64,000 nucleotides of DNA from Bradyrhizobium vignae (GCF_004114425.1 NZ_RDQF01000005.1:183677-247676), one strand, 5' to 3'; shown: positions 20,358 to 29,063, numbered from the stretch's first letter. Notes: generated by a model from the sequence alone, not told the origin. Numbers and translations are program-made.

Positions 20358-21691
20358 ATGCTGTTCTCCCGCAGGCTCATGCTCGGCCTTGCCGTGGCAG
20401 GCTCACTGGCAGGCGCCGTCGCCTTCCCGGCCCTCGCCGGCGAAGGCCCGACCGAGATCGATCTGTTCTTCCCCGTCCCCGTCGACGGCAAGCTCGCCCG
20501 CGACATGGGCACCCTGATCAAGGAGTTCAACGAGACCCATCACGACGTCAAGGCGACCGCAGTCTACACCGGCTCCTATGACGACACGCTGATCAAGACG
20601 CGTGCCGCGATCAAGGCCGGCAAGCCGCCGGCCGCCGTGATCATGTCGGCAAACTTCCTGCTCGACATGCAGATCGAGAACCAGCTCACCAATCTCGACG
20701 GCCTGATCGCCGCCGACGGCACCACCAAGGAGAAGTTCCTGGGCCAGTTCTTCCCGGCGCTGCAGGGCAACGCGGTGATCAACCGCTCGGTTTACGGCGT
20801 GCCGTTCCACAATTCGACGCCGCTGCTCTACATCAATGCCGACAAGGCCAAGGAAGCCGGCCTCGATCCGGACAAGCCGCCGCAGACCTGGGCCGAGCTC
20901 ACCGACTGGGCCAAGAAGCTCACCAAGCGCGATGGTGACAAGGTGACCCAATGGGGCGTCGCGATCCCCTGCGCCTACGACTATTGCGGCTGGATGATGG
21001 AAACGCTCACCATGAGCAACGGCGGGCGCTACTACAACGAGGAGTTCGGCGGCGAGGTCTATTACGACACGCCCTCGATGCTAGGGCGCTCACCTGGTGG
21101 AACGACCTCATCGCCAAGCACAAGGTGCATCCGCCCGGCGCGACGCCCGGGCCTGCCGTCAGCACCTCCTTCATATCGGGCAATGCCGCGATGATGATGC
21201 TGTCGACGGGCTCGCTCACTTACGTGCGCGACAACGCCAAATTCGCCTACAAGGTCGCCTTCATCCCGCGCAACGTCCGCAACGCCGTGCCGATCGGCGG
21301 CGCCTCGCTGATCATGCCGGCTGGGCTCGAAGCCGACAAGCAGAAGGCGGCCTGGACGCTGATCAAGTGGATGACCTCGCCCGAGAAGAGCGGCTGGTGG
21401 AGCCGCGCCACCGGCTACTTCGCGCCCAACGTGGCCGCCTACAAGACGCCCGAGATGGTCGAATTCCTGGGCAAGAACCCGGACGCCAAGACCGCCGTCG
21501 AGCAGCTCGAGGTCGCAAAGCCGTGGTTCGCGACCTACAAGACGGTCCCGGTGCGCAAGAACCTCGAGGACGAGGTGATGCTGGTGCTGAACGGCAAGAA
21601 GCAGCCGAAGGAAGCCCTCGCCGCCGCGCAGAAGGCCGCAGACGAGACACTCAGGCCGTACAACGCAGAGACCTCGCTGAAGCTGCCGTAA
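20358..21691 (+). pseudogene. ABC transporter substrate-binding protein, frameshifted
   Basis: A UgpB-like extracellular solute-binding protein of about 444 residues with signal peptide (RRLMLGLAVAGSLAGAVAF, cleaved after ALA). The front frame reads well through YYDTPSML and then degenerates; the rest (ALTWWNDLIAKHKV onward to ETSLKLP) is in the next frame. One extra G in the GGG at 21084-21086 restores a continuous protein, giving MLGALTWWND. As written, the product would end at 21194 and lack the C-terminal lobe. Either the importer is dead in this strain or the base is a sequencing error. The 10-base spacing from the permeases shows it belongs to their operon. Confidence 0.8.
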
Positions 21692-21718
21692 GGCCGGCTG
21701 CCCGTGGCACAAACAAAC

Positions 21719-21756
21719 TTCGGCGCTCCGTCATGCGGGGCGCCGAATGCGTTTTT
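21719..21756 (+). terminator. Rho-independent terminator of the ABC operon
   Basis: Perfect 8-base arms TTCGGCGC and GCGCCGAA (21719-21726 and 21740-21747) with a 13-base loop, followed after TGC by GTTTTT. It lies 28 bases after the binding-protein stop and is the natural end of the phosphodiesterase-permease-binding-protein transcript. This supports the absence of any further (ATPase) gene in that operon. Confidence 0.75.
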
Positions 21757-21770
21757 GAGAACGCGCGTGA

Positions 21771-22760
21771 TTAGATCATTACCACGATCTTGCCGAACTG
21801 ATTGTTCGATTCCAGGAAGCGATGCGCCTCGACGATGTCCTCGAAGCGAAACGTCCTGGCGATGATCGGCTTCAATGTGCGGTCAGACAACCCGTCGACA
21901 ATGAACGCCTTTGCCTTCGCAAGGCGCGCGGGATCGCGGACGATCTCGTGCACGAGATAGCCGCGCAGCGTCAGGCTCTTGCCGAGTACGTTGGAGAGCG
22001 GGAACGGCGTCGGCGCGGGACTCAGGCCGCCATACTCGATCAGGATCCCGCCCGGCGACATGGCCGCGGTCAGTGGCTCGAATGCGGGACCACCGACGGC
22101 ATCAAATACCACGCGGACGCCCTTCGAACCGGCGATCTCCAGCAGTCGCGCTCCGACAAGCTCCTCGTCCGAGGCAACAACGTGGGCGGCGCGGGCATCA
22201 AGCAGGGCCCGCCGCTTGATCGAGGTCCGCGTCAGGGCAACCGGGACAGCGCCGATCCGGTTCGCAATCTGGATTGCCGCGAGCCCGACGCTGCTCGATG
22301 CCGCCGTGATGGCAACGATGTCCCCTGGCCCAAGTCCGGCGATGTCGACCAGCGCGCCATAAGCCGTCAGATATTGCATCCACACCGCGGCCGCAGCCTC
22401 GAAGCCAAGCTCGGGCGGATGCTTCACGATGAGTTCGGCCGGAAAGGTCGCGAGCTCGGCGTAGGCTGGCCATCGCACCATCGAAAGCGGCGGGACGATG
22501 CTCACGACATCGCCTGGCACAAAACCGGTCACATCATCCCCGACCGCTTCGACGACGCCTGCCGCCTCCAGACCCAGCCCCGACGGAAATGTCGCGCTCT
22601 CGATATAGGTCCCTCTTCGCAACAGGGCTTCGGCACGGTTGAGACCGAGTGCTCTGACCCGGATCTGCACCTCGCACGTTGCCGGCGACGGGACGTCGAC
22701 GGTCTCGATGCGCAGCACTTCGGGACCACCATGCTGATGAAAGCGAACGGCGCGGGCCAT
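21771..22760 (-). CDS. Zinc-independent quinone oxidoreductase/MDR alcohol dehydrogenase
   Basis: 329 residues of the medium-chain dehydrogenase/reductase superfamily. The opening MARAVRFHQHGGPEVL is typical of quinone oxidoreductases; the Zn ligand cysteines of true alcohol dehydrogenases are absent. The NADP-binding fold carries ITAASSSVGLAAIQIA in place of the usual glycine-rich loop. VFDAVGGPAFEPL follows in the second half. It would reduce quinones or enals with NADPH. Divergent from a LysR gene 103 bases away, which is the usual arrangement for a regulator and its target. Confidence 0.87.
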   Translation of the reverse strand: MARAVRFHQHGGPEVLRIETVDVPSPATCEVQIRVRALGLNRAEALLRRGTYIESATFPSGLGLEAAGVVEAVGDDVTGFVPGDVVSIVPPLSMVRWPAYAELATFPAELIVKHPPELGFEAAAAVWMQYLTAYGALVDIAGLGPGDIVAITAASSSVGLAAIQIANRIGAVPVALTRTSIKRRALLDARAAHVVASDEELVGARLLEIAGSKGVRVVFDAVGGPAFEPLTAAMSPGGILIEYGGLSPAPTPFPLSNVLGKSLTLRGYLVHEIVRDPARLAKAKAFIVDGLSDRTLKPIIARTFRFEDIVEAHRFLESNNQFGKIVVMI

Positions 22761-22863
22761 GGATGCACCCCAAAACAGTTGAACTGAATGGAGCTATGCC
22801 GGCCCGGAGCAAGCGGATAAATCGCTTAGCCAAGTGAACAGTCGAAACCAGGAGTTTTCAATC

Positions 22864-23763
22864 ATGGACCGCCTGACCAGCATGGCCGTATTCGTTAGGG
22901 CCGTCGATCTCGGCTCGTTCGCGGCTGCCGCCGACGCCTTGGAGATGTCGGGGCCGATGGTCGGAAAGCATGTGCGCTTTCTCGAAGACCGCCTCGGCGT
23001 TCGCCTGCTCAACCGCACCACGCGGCGGCAGAGCCTGACCGAGGCCGGCCAGGCCTATTACGAGCGCTGCCGCGCCGTACTCGCCGAGGCGGACGCCGCC
23101 GACACCGTCGTATCCGACGCGCGCTCCGAGCCGCGCGGCAGGCTGCGCGTGACCATGCCTGCCCTGCTCGGACGGCATTGCATCGCGCCCTTGCTGATGA
23201 AGCTCGCGCGAAAATACCCGCATCTCGAACTCGACCTCTCTTTCGGCGATCCGATCGCTGACATCATCGAGGCCGGCTATGATCTTGCAATCCGGACCGG
23301 CGATCTCGACGACCAGTCCGGCCTGATTGCGCGGCGGATCGCAAGCCAGCGCATGGTGGTGTGCGGCGCGCGCTCGTATTTGCGCAACCACGGCAGGCCG
23401 AAATCGATCGACGATCTCGCCGCGCATCAGGCGATCATCTATCGCCGCTCGGGGCGCGTCCGGCCGTGGCTGTTTCCGCAGGAAGGCGGGCCGCCGCGCG
23501 AGATCATGCCTGCAGGCAGGCTGAGGCTCGACGATCTGGAGGCGATCGCCGATGCCGCCGTGCAGGGCATGGGCCTCGCCTGGCTGCCCTACTGGCTGGT
23601 CCGCGAGCGCCTCGACACTGGCGCACTGGTCCGTCTCTGCAGCGATCAGCCGGAATTCCTCTACGAGTGCCACGCGCTGTGGCCCCGTTCGCCTCGGCTG
23701 CCGCCAAAGGTCCGCACCGCCGTGGACACTCTGGCTGCGGCTCTGCCGAAGCTGATGACGTGA
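22864..23763 (+). CDS. LysR family transcriptional regulator
   Basis: 299 residues from the ATG at 22864. The winged helix-turn-helix lies at about 4-62 (SMAVFVRAVDLGSFAAAADA, then GKHVRFLEDRLGVRLLNRTT). The rest is the periplasmic-binding-protein-like effector domain, with DLAIRTGDLDDQSGLIAR. It has the short variant seen in the CrgA/DmlR subgroup. It is transcribed away from the oxidoreductase at 21771-22760 and probably controls it. An ATG ten codons upstream is in frame but adds only a polar tail. Confidence 0.9.
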   Translation: MDRLTSMAVFVRAVDLGSFAAAADALEMSGPMVGKHVRFLEDRLGVRLLNRTTRRQSLTEAGQAYYERCRAVLAEADAADTVVSDARSEPRGRLRVTMPALLGRHCIAPLLMKLARKYPHLELDLSFGDPIADIIEAGYDLAIRTGDLDDQSGLIARRIASQRMVVCGARSYLRNHGRPKSIDDLAAHQAIIYRRSGRVRPWLFPQEGGPPREIMPAGRLRLDDLEAIADAAVQGMGLAWLPYWLVRERLDTGALVRLCSDQPEFLYECHALWPRSPRLPPKVRTAVDTLAAALPKLMT

Positions 23764-23889
23764 CGGTCACCCTTTCCGGCATTAACCCCTCGTCCACCAT
23801 CCGGCGGCCGACACGGCCGGTAACTACGAGAATTAACAGACCCTCAACATACCCCCGACAAATCTATCAATGTTTCTGGAGATTTCGCC

Positions 23890-24000
23890 GTGGATCTGTT
23901 GGTTTTCGAGTTCCTGGGACTGGCTCTGGTCGCCATGTGCGTGATCGTGGTGGCGCTGCCCTGCGCGCGAAAACCCTCGCAGCGGGTCCGTTACGAATAG
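23890..24000 (+). CDS. Candidate 36-residue single-pass membrane protein
   Basis: A GTG-initiated frame of 37 codons with GGAG about ten bases upstream. It reads as a short polar start, a hydrophobic span from LVFEFLGLALVAMC to about VVALPC, and a basic tail ending RVRYE. The charge pattern (acidic in front, basic behind) fits an N-out, C-in membrane protein. It stands in a 353-base gap between LysR and rnd that otherwise holds no gene. I know no family for it; small proteins of this kind are often missed. Confidence 0.4.
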   Translation: MDLLVFEFLGLALVAMCVIVVALPCARKPSQRVRYE

Positions 24001-24116
24001 GAATTTGGTCGGAAAGTCCCGGTTCCGGTCGGATGCAAGGCTTGAATTCGCTTAGAGCCCCTTGACATCACAGCACTTTCGGCAGAACGGCTGATATCAA
24101 GTGTCATGGGCCGTTC

Positions 24117-25265
24117 ATGGATTTGATTACCACCACCGCTGACCTCGCGGCTGCCTGCAGCCGGCTGGCCAAGCACCCCGTCATAACAGTCGATACCGAG
24201 TTCCTGCGCGAGACCACCTATTACCCGCTGCTATGCGTGGTGCAGATGGCCAGCGCCGAGGAAGCCGTCGTCATCGACGCCCTGGCCGAGGGCATCGATC
24301 TCAAGCCGTTCTTCGAGCTGATGGGCAATGAGGGCGTGCTGAAGGTGTTTCACGCCGCCCGCCAGGACATCGAGATCATCTGGCATCAGGCGGGCATCAT
24401 CCCGCATCCGGTGTTCGACACCCAGGTTGCCGCGATGGTGCTCGGCTACGGCGACAGCATCGCCTATGACGCGCTGGTCGAGAAGGTCACCGGCCACCGC
24501 CCGGACAAGACTCATCGCTTCACCGACTGGTCGCGCCGGCCGCTGACCAAGGAGCAGATGCATTACGCGGTGTCCGACGTCACGCACTTGCGCGACGTGT
24601 TCGCGGCGCTCGATGCCGATCTCAAGAAGCGCCGCCGCAGCGAATGGGTCTCGATCGAGATGGAGGTCCTGACCTCGCCCCGCACCTATGATTTCCACCC
24701 CGAGCGCGCCTGGGAGCGGCTGAAGACGCGGGTGCGCAAGCCCAAGGACCTCGCGGTGCTGATGGAGGTCGCGGCCTGGCGCGAGCAGGAGGCGCAGAGC
24801 CGCGACGTGCCGCGCGGCCGCGTGCTGCGCGACGAAGCCATCACCGACATCGCGACCCACGCGCCGACCACGCTGGAGAAGCTCGCGCATCTGCGCTCGG
24901 TGCCGAAGGGATTCGAGAAATCCAAATGGGGCGCGGACATCGTTGCCGCAGTCGAGCGCGGGCTGGCGCGGGATTTCTCGAAGCTGCCGAAGCTGGAGAA
25001 ACCGCGCAACAACTCCAACGGCGCCGCCATCGTCGAGCTCTTGAAGGTCTTGCTGCGGATGACCGCCGAGCGCCATGCGGTCGCAAGCAAGGTGATCGCG
25101 ACCGTCGACGATCTCGAAGAGATCGCGGCGGACGATGAGGCGGACGTGCCGGCCTTGCACGGCTGGCGCCGCGAGCTGTTCGGAGACGCCGCGCTGAAGC
25201 TGAAGCGCGGCGAGCTGGCGCTTGCGATCGAGAAAGGCCGCGTGATCGGGGTGCAGCGGGCGTAG
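24117..25265 (+). CDS. rnd: Ribonuclease D
   Basis: 382 residues. The DEDD exonuclease domain occupies about 1-195: [20 protein letters not shown] (DxE, motif I), [11 protein letters not shown] (motif II) and [14 protein letters not shown] (motif III with the Tyr-x3-Asp of the DEDDy class). An HRDC domain follows at about 205-290. The enzyme trims 3' ends of tRNA precursors and other stable RNAs. The gene stands alone, followed by a short dispersed palindrome at 25284-25340. Confidence 0.95.
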   Translation: MDLITTTADLAAACSRLAKHPVITVDTEFLRETTYYPLLCVVQMASAEEAVVIDALAEGIDLKPFFELMGNEGVLKVFHAARQDIEIIWHQAGIIPHPVFDTQVAAMVLGYGDSIAYDALVEKVTGHRPDKTHRFTDWSRRPLTKEQMHYAVSDVTHLRDVFAALDADLKKRRRSEWVSIEMEVLTSPRTYDFHPERAWERLKTRVRKPKDLAVLMEVAAWREQEAQSRDVPRGRVLRDEAITDIATHAPTTLEKLAHLRSVPKGFEKSKWGADIVAAVERGLARDFSKLPKLEKPRNNSNGAAIVELLKVLLRMTAERHAVASKVIATVDDLEEIAADDEADVPALHGWRRELFGDAALKLKRGELALAIEKGRVIGVQRA

Positions 25266-25283
25266 GGCTCGCCGCCTCCACAT

Positions 25284-25340
25284 CGTCATTGCGAGCCAAC
25301 GGGGCCGCGCTTCGCGCGGACCCGTTGGCTCGCAATGACG
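25284..25340. repeat. Short dispersed palindrome, CGTCATTGCGAGC type
   Basis: Left arm CGTCATTGCGAGCCAACGGG and right arm CCCGTTGGCTCGCAATGACG pair perfectly over 20 bases around a GC-rich centre that itself contains the small hairpin GCGCTTCGCGC. It shares its outer end with the repeat at 13901-13981. Located between convergent rnd and the aminotransferase gene, where it may act as a transcript-end structure for both. Confidence 0.8.
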
Positions 25341-25362
25341 GAATTTGACGCGATAGCGTGCC

Positions 25363-26745
25363 CTACGCCGGTGTCAGCTTCGCCACTTCCGCCTTCATGT
25401 CGTTCAGCACGCCTGAGATCGCAGCGACCAGCTCATCGATCTGGGCCTTGGTCGTGATCAGCGGCGGGCAGATGGCGATGGCATCCAGCATGTTGCGCGA
25501 GATCACGCCGCGCTCCTGGAGCATGCGGCTGGCGATGCCGCCGACAGCACCGGGTGTCGCCGCTGCGGTCTTGCGTTCCTTGTCGAGCACGAGCTCGAGC
25601 GCTGCGATCATGCCGACGCCGCGGACCTCGCCGACCAGCGGATGACTGGCGAGCTCGCGCAGCTTGCCCTGCATGTAGCCGCCGAGCTCGGCCGCATGCG
25701 CGACCAGGCCGCGCTCCTCGATGATCTTGAGGTTTTCGAGCGCGATCGCCGCGCCGACGGGATGGCCGCCCGCGGTGAAGCCGTGGCCGAGCACGCCGAT
25801 CTTGTTGCTCTCGTCCGCGATCGGCTCGAACATGCGATCGTTCAGCATGATCGCCGACAGCGGGAAATAGCTCGAGGTGATCTGCTTGGAGACCACCATG
25901 GCGTCCGGCTTGATGCCATAGGTGTCGCAGCCGAACATCTTGCCGGTGCGGCCGAAGCCGCAGATCACCTCGTCGGCGACCAGCAGGATGTCATACTTCT
26001 TGAGCACCTTCTGGATCTTGTCCCAATAAGTCGCCGGCGGCACGATGACGCCGCCAGCCCCCATCACCGGCTCACCGAAGAAGGCCGCGATCGTATCCGG
26101 TCCCTCCTTCTGGATCAGGGCGTCGAGCTCCTCGGCCCGGCGCGTCGCGAACGCCTCCTCGCTCTCGCCGGGCGCGCCGTCCTTGTAGAAGTGCGGCGAG
26201 CCCGTATGCAGGATGTTCGGCAGCGGCAGGTCGAACGAGCGATGGTTGTTCGGCAGGCCGGTGAGGCTGGCCGACGCAATGGTGACGCCGTGATAGGCGC
26301 GCAGGCGGCTGATCACCTTCTTGCGCTGAGGCTGGCCGAGCGCATTGGAACGATAGGCGATCAGCTTCAGCACGGTGTCGTTGGCTTCCGAGCCGGAATT
26401 GGTGAAGAACACCTTGCTCATCGTGACAGGCGCGAGCGCGACCAGCTTCTCCGCGAGGTCGATCGAGGGCCCGTGCGATTTGGCGGAGAACGTGTGGTAG
26501 AACGGCAACGCCTGCATCTGCCTGTACGCCGCCTCGACCAGCCGCTTCTCGTTGAATCCGAGCCCAACGCTCCACAGGCCGGCCATTGCTTCGAAATAGC
26601 GCTTGCCCGTCGCGTCGAAGACATAAGGCCCCTCGCCGCGCTCGATCACCAGGGGACCGGCCTGCTGATGCGTGCGCGCATTGGTGTAGGGATGGAGCTG
26701 GTAGGCCACATCCCGGGCCTCTTGCGAATTGGGCAGCATGGACAT
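25363..26745 (-). CDS. Class III (omega) aminotransferase
   Basis: 460 residues. The fold-type I class III transaminase is complete: FFTNSGSEANDTVLKL binds the cofactor phosphate, ADEVICGFGRTGKMFG holds the aspartate that contacts the pyridine nitrogen, and MVVSKQITSSYFPLSA has the PLP lysine. The family moves an omega-amino group (beta-alanine, GABA, putrescine or similar) to pyruvate or another keto acid; the donor cannot be named by eye. Start chosen at 26745, since AAGGA lies eight bases before that ATG; the frame extends eight codons further. Confidence 0.9.
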   Translation of the reverse strand: MSMLPNSQEARDVAYQLHPYTNARTHQQAGPLVIERGEGPYVFDATGKRYFEAMAGLWSVGLGFNEKRLVEAAYRQMQALPFYHTFSAKSHGPSIDLAEKLVALAPVTMSKVFFTNSGSEANDTVLKLIAYRSNALGQPQRKKVISRLRAYHGVTIASASLTGLPNNHRSFDLPLPNILHTGSPHFYKDGAPGESEEAFATRRAEELDALIQKEGPDTIAAFFGEPVMGAGGVIVPPATYWDKIQKVLKKYDILLVADEVICGFGRTGKMFGCDTYGIKPDAMVVSKQITSSYFPLSAIMLNDRMFEPIADESNKIGVLGHGFTAGGHPVGAAIALENLKIIEERGLVAHAAELGGYMQGKLRELASHPLVGEVRGVGMIAALELVLDKERKTAAATPGAVGGIASRMLQERGVISRNMLDAIAICPPLITTKAQIDELVAAISGVLNDMKAEVAKLTPA

Positions 26746-26802
26746 TTGCGAGATCCTTAAAAGCGTCACGTCGCAGGCATAGCCGGCGTCATCACTCGAT
26801 GA

Positions 26803-26858
26803 TCAAGATACTTGGCTCAAGATACTTGGCTCAAGATACTTGGCTCAAGATACTTGGC
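26803..26858. repeat. Four perfect tandem copies of a 14-base unit
   Basis: The unit TCAAGATACTTGGC occurs four times head to tail without a mismatch (26803-26816, -26830, -26844, -26858). It sits 58 bases upstream of the aminotransferase start, in the probable promoter region, and is AT-richer than its surroundings. The period is not a multiple of a helical turn or a codon. Perfect identity suggests recent slippage, and copy number may vary between strains. Confidence 0.9.
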
Positions 26859-26956
26859 TATTGCGACAGCGCAGAACTTGCAACGTCAATGTGCCGGCAG
26901 CAAGCGCTCAGCAGCGTTGCACAAAGCAGCACGTGACAATTGCGCTGGCTCAGCCC

Positions 26957-27127
26957 TCACGCCGCGCCGTGGTCGTCCCCATCGTCGCTGGCGGCAGCGG
27001 CCTCCCTCACCTCCACCAGCGCCATCGAGAGCAAATAGACTGTCGTAGGCAGCCCAAGCCTGCGCGCTCTCTCGGCGGCACGCGACAGATCGCCCGCCAG
27101 CTCCTTGAGCTCGTCTCCCCGTGACAA
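26957..27127 (-). CDS. Candidate 56-residue helical protein with TTG start
   Basis: A minus-strand frame of 57 codons beginning TTG and reading SRGDELKELAGDLSRAAERA, then RLGLPTTVYLLSMALVEV, with an acidic tail. Charged/hydrophobic alternation predicts two amphipathic helices. I recall similar short proteins (ELxELAxxLxRAA ... TTVYLLSMALVE) annotated as hypothetical in Bradyrhizobium. GGTGAG lies a few bases upstream but no strong ribosome binding site. It precedes the tandem repeat and aminotransferase on the same strand and follows the three-gene operon by 30 bases. Confidence 0.5.
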   Translation of the reverse strand: MSRGDELKELAGDLSRAAERARRLGLPTTVYLLSMALVEVREAAAASDDGDDHGAA

Positions 27128-27157
27128 TCTCTCACCCCATCCGCCGGTTGCGGCCGC

Positions 27158-27721
27158 CTACACCGCAACGGCGCCGCTGGCTTTGATCAGCTCGGCGCAG
27201 GATCGGATTGTAGCAAAATTCGCGATGACATTCACTACGGCACGCCTGTAGGCGGCGGCATCGTCTGCGCCCGGCTGCCGGCAAGCCACGGCGTCAGTGA
27301 CCACCTGGTAGCGATGACTGCGGTGAAACCCGTCGACGGCGGTGGCCAGGATGGTCTCGTCCAGGGAAAAGCCGATCAGAATGCACTGCGTGGCGCGGAT
27401 ACTGGACATATAGTCTACAAACCGCGACGAGCTGTAGGCGGACGGCAGCGGGTGCTCGAACGTCATCTCTCCGGGCCGCGGCTTGGTCTGTGCGATCCAA
27501 TCGGTCAGTCTGGACGCCGGATTGAACCAGGCCGCCTGCGCGATGCGCTTCAGATGCATCACTGGCCACAGATTGCCGCGCCACAGCGTCAGGAGTTCCA
27601 GGCAACGCGCCGTCGCCGCATCACCGTCGAGGATGACGTGGCGGCGACCGGGGGTCAGGTACTCGACCTGAAGATCCGCGCAGACCAGGATCGGCGGATC
27701 ATCGTGGATGGAAGCCAGCAT
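27158..27721 (-). CDS. Isochorismatase-fold protein lacking the catalytic lysine and cysteine
   Basis: 187 residues with the isochorismatase/cysteine hydrolase plan. The first catalytic residue is kept (ILVCADLQVEYL, Asp16), but the expected lysine position falls in FEHPLPSAYSSS (Glu89/His90) and the nucleophilic cysteine after the G-x-x-x-D motif is replaced by threonine (IGFSLDETILATAVDG, Thr123). It is therefore unlikely to hydrolyse by the usual thiol mechanism. It is the last gene of an operon, 25 bases after an acetyltransferase gene. A binding or altered-chemistry role is possible. Confidence 0.6.
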   Translation of the reverse strand: MLASIHDDPPILVCADLQVEYLTPGRRHVILDGDAATARCLELLTLWRGNLWPVMHLKRIAQAAWFNPASRLTDWIAQTKPRPGEMTFEHPLPSAYSSSRFVDYMSSIRATQCILIGFSLDETILATAVDGFHRSHRYQVVTDAVACRQPGADDAAAYRRAVVNVIANFATIRSCAELIKASGAVAV

Positions 27722-27746
27722 TTTGTTGCGCGCAGCTGCATCCGTT

Positions 27747-28373
27747 TCAGCGATCGGCGAGTGCGAGGTCCCGCAGCGGCGAGGTCACCGCCCGCCCCGC
27801 TGAGGCGTCGAGCACGCCCGGCCGGTCCCAATCGCCCTCGGGACGGATGATCACGTAAGGGTCGCTGTCCAACGTGATGGCGTCCGGCCCGGGCTCGATC
27901 TCGAGCAGCATCTCCGTGTAGGAGAAATCCGAGAAGGTGATCTTGCGGTTGTGACCGAGCGGCTTGGCGCCGAAATGGGCCCAGAAATCGACCAGCCGGT
28001 CCTGCGCCTGACCATAGATCTTGCGAAAGCCCTTGCGCTTCACATAGTCGACGCTCGCCTGTACCAGCTTGAAGGAGACGCGCGAACGCCGGTATTGGTG
28101 CCGCACCGCGAGCCGCTCGACCTTGGCGAAATCGCCGAAGAAGCGGACCCGCAGGCAGCCTGCAGGCTCGTTGCCGACGTAGCCGATGAAATGCGCGGCG
28201 ACCATGTCGTTGCCGTCGAACTCCTCCTCGAACGGACAATCCTGCTCGGCAAGATAGACCGCCGAGCGAATGGCGGTGACCAGCATGAGATCGCTGGGAT
28301 CGCGCGCGAGGCGGATGGTGATGGCGCGGGAGTCGGGTTTGGCGAGGGGAATCCTAGTGCCGTGCATCTGCAA
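27747..28373 (-). CDS. GNAT family acetyltransferase
   Basis: 208 residues. The GNAT core is recognisable: the first helix around MLVTAIRSAVYLAEQDCPFE, strand 4 and the acyl-CoA loop in KVERLAVRHQYRRSRVSFKL, and a later KIYGQAQDRLVDFWAHFGAK. A tail of about 50 residues (from LEIEPGPDAITLDSD) is not part of the standard fold. It overlaps the preceding gene by 20 bases, so the two are coupled. The substrate is unknown; the arrangement with a second GNAT-like protein suggests the modification of one small molecule. Confidence 0.7.
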   Translation of the reverse strand: MQMHGTRIPLAKPDSRAITIRLARDPSDLMLVTAIRSAVYLAEQDCPFEEEFDGNDMVAAHFIGYVGNEPAGCLRVRFFGDFAKVERLAVRHQYRRSRVSFKLVQASVDYVKRKGFRKIYGQAQDRLVDFWAHFGAKPLGHNRKITFSDFSYTEMLLEIEPGPDAITLDSDPYVIIRPEGDWDRPGVLDASAGRAVTSPLRDLALADR

Positions 28374-28971
28374 AGCTCCTTGCTTGGATGATCGCGCCGG
28401 GCACGCGCATCGGCTGCCGATGCCACGGGCGCTCGTAGCACCAAAGGTCGGGTTGGAAACTCGGCACAGGCGTAAAGCCTGTCGCTTTCATGATTTCGCG
28501 TCCGGCCACCGTTGACGGCTGCGCATAGCAATCCGCGCTGCGAAACCTTATCTGGCGCAGGTGAGCCGCGGCCTTGCCGAGACCGGCGATGCCGCGGCCG
28601 GTCGCCGCGATCGCCCAGATGTAGATGGCAGCGACGTCTTCGTTCGCCGACGCGAGATAACGCGTCTCGGGCGCGGTGAGGCAGATCTCATCGAGCAGCA
28701 GCGCATCGTGTCCGCGGTCGTTGAGAAACAGGAAGGCCATGCCGCCGACGAGTCTACCTTTCCGGCTGAACGTCAGAATACTCTGAGGATCGAGAGTGAA
28801 GTATCTCGCAAGCTCCACTGCGCCGATCTGCACGCCCGGCACGAGCCGGTACGCCATCTCCGAAAGCGCCGCAATTTCGGAAAATTGCGCACAGCGGACG
28901 TCGACTTCCGGGCTCAGCGGCAAGGCATCGAAATCATGCCTTGCGGCAAACGAGCCCCTTTCCATACTCAT
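28354..28971 (-). CDS. GNAT-like protein, first gene of the operon
   Basis: 205 residues. The middle part (GRLVGGMAFLFLNDRGHDAL then LLLDEICLTAPETRYLAS) has the strand pattern of a GNAT acetyltransferase, and the end (REIMKATGFTPVPSFQPDLW) resembles the last strand of such proteins. The acyl-CoA loop is less standard (ATGRGIAGLGKAA), so activity is uncertain. It opens an operon with a second GNAT protein and the degenerate isochorismatase, and is divergent from a LysR gene about 100 bases away, its probable regulator. Confidence 0.5.
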   Translation of the reverse strand: MSMERGSFAARHDFDALPLSPEVDVRCAQFSEIAALSEMAYRLVPGVQIGAVELARYFTLDPQSILTFSRKGRLVGGMAFLFLNDRGHDALLLDEICLTAPETRYLASANEDVAAIYIWAIAATGRGIAGLGKAAAHLRQIRFRSADCYAQPSTVAGREIMKATGFTPVPSFQPDLWCYERPWHRQPMRVPGAIIQARSFADARH

Positions 28972-29063
28972 ATCACGCCTCTATCGTTCGAGGCTTTCAT
29001 GCCCCGCTATGCCCATGAGCTTAGCGGCTGGGGACCAGGAGTATGCAGCAGTTATTGCACCGG

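Noticed and set aside
26803..26858. CRISPR array
   Set aside because: The four copies touch each other with no spacers, the unit is too short, and there are no cas genes in the window.
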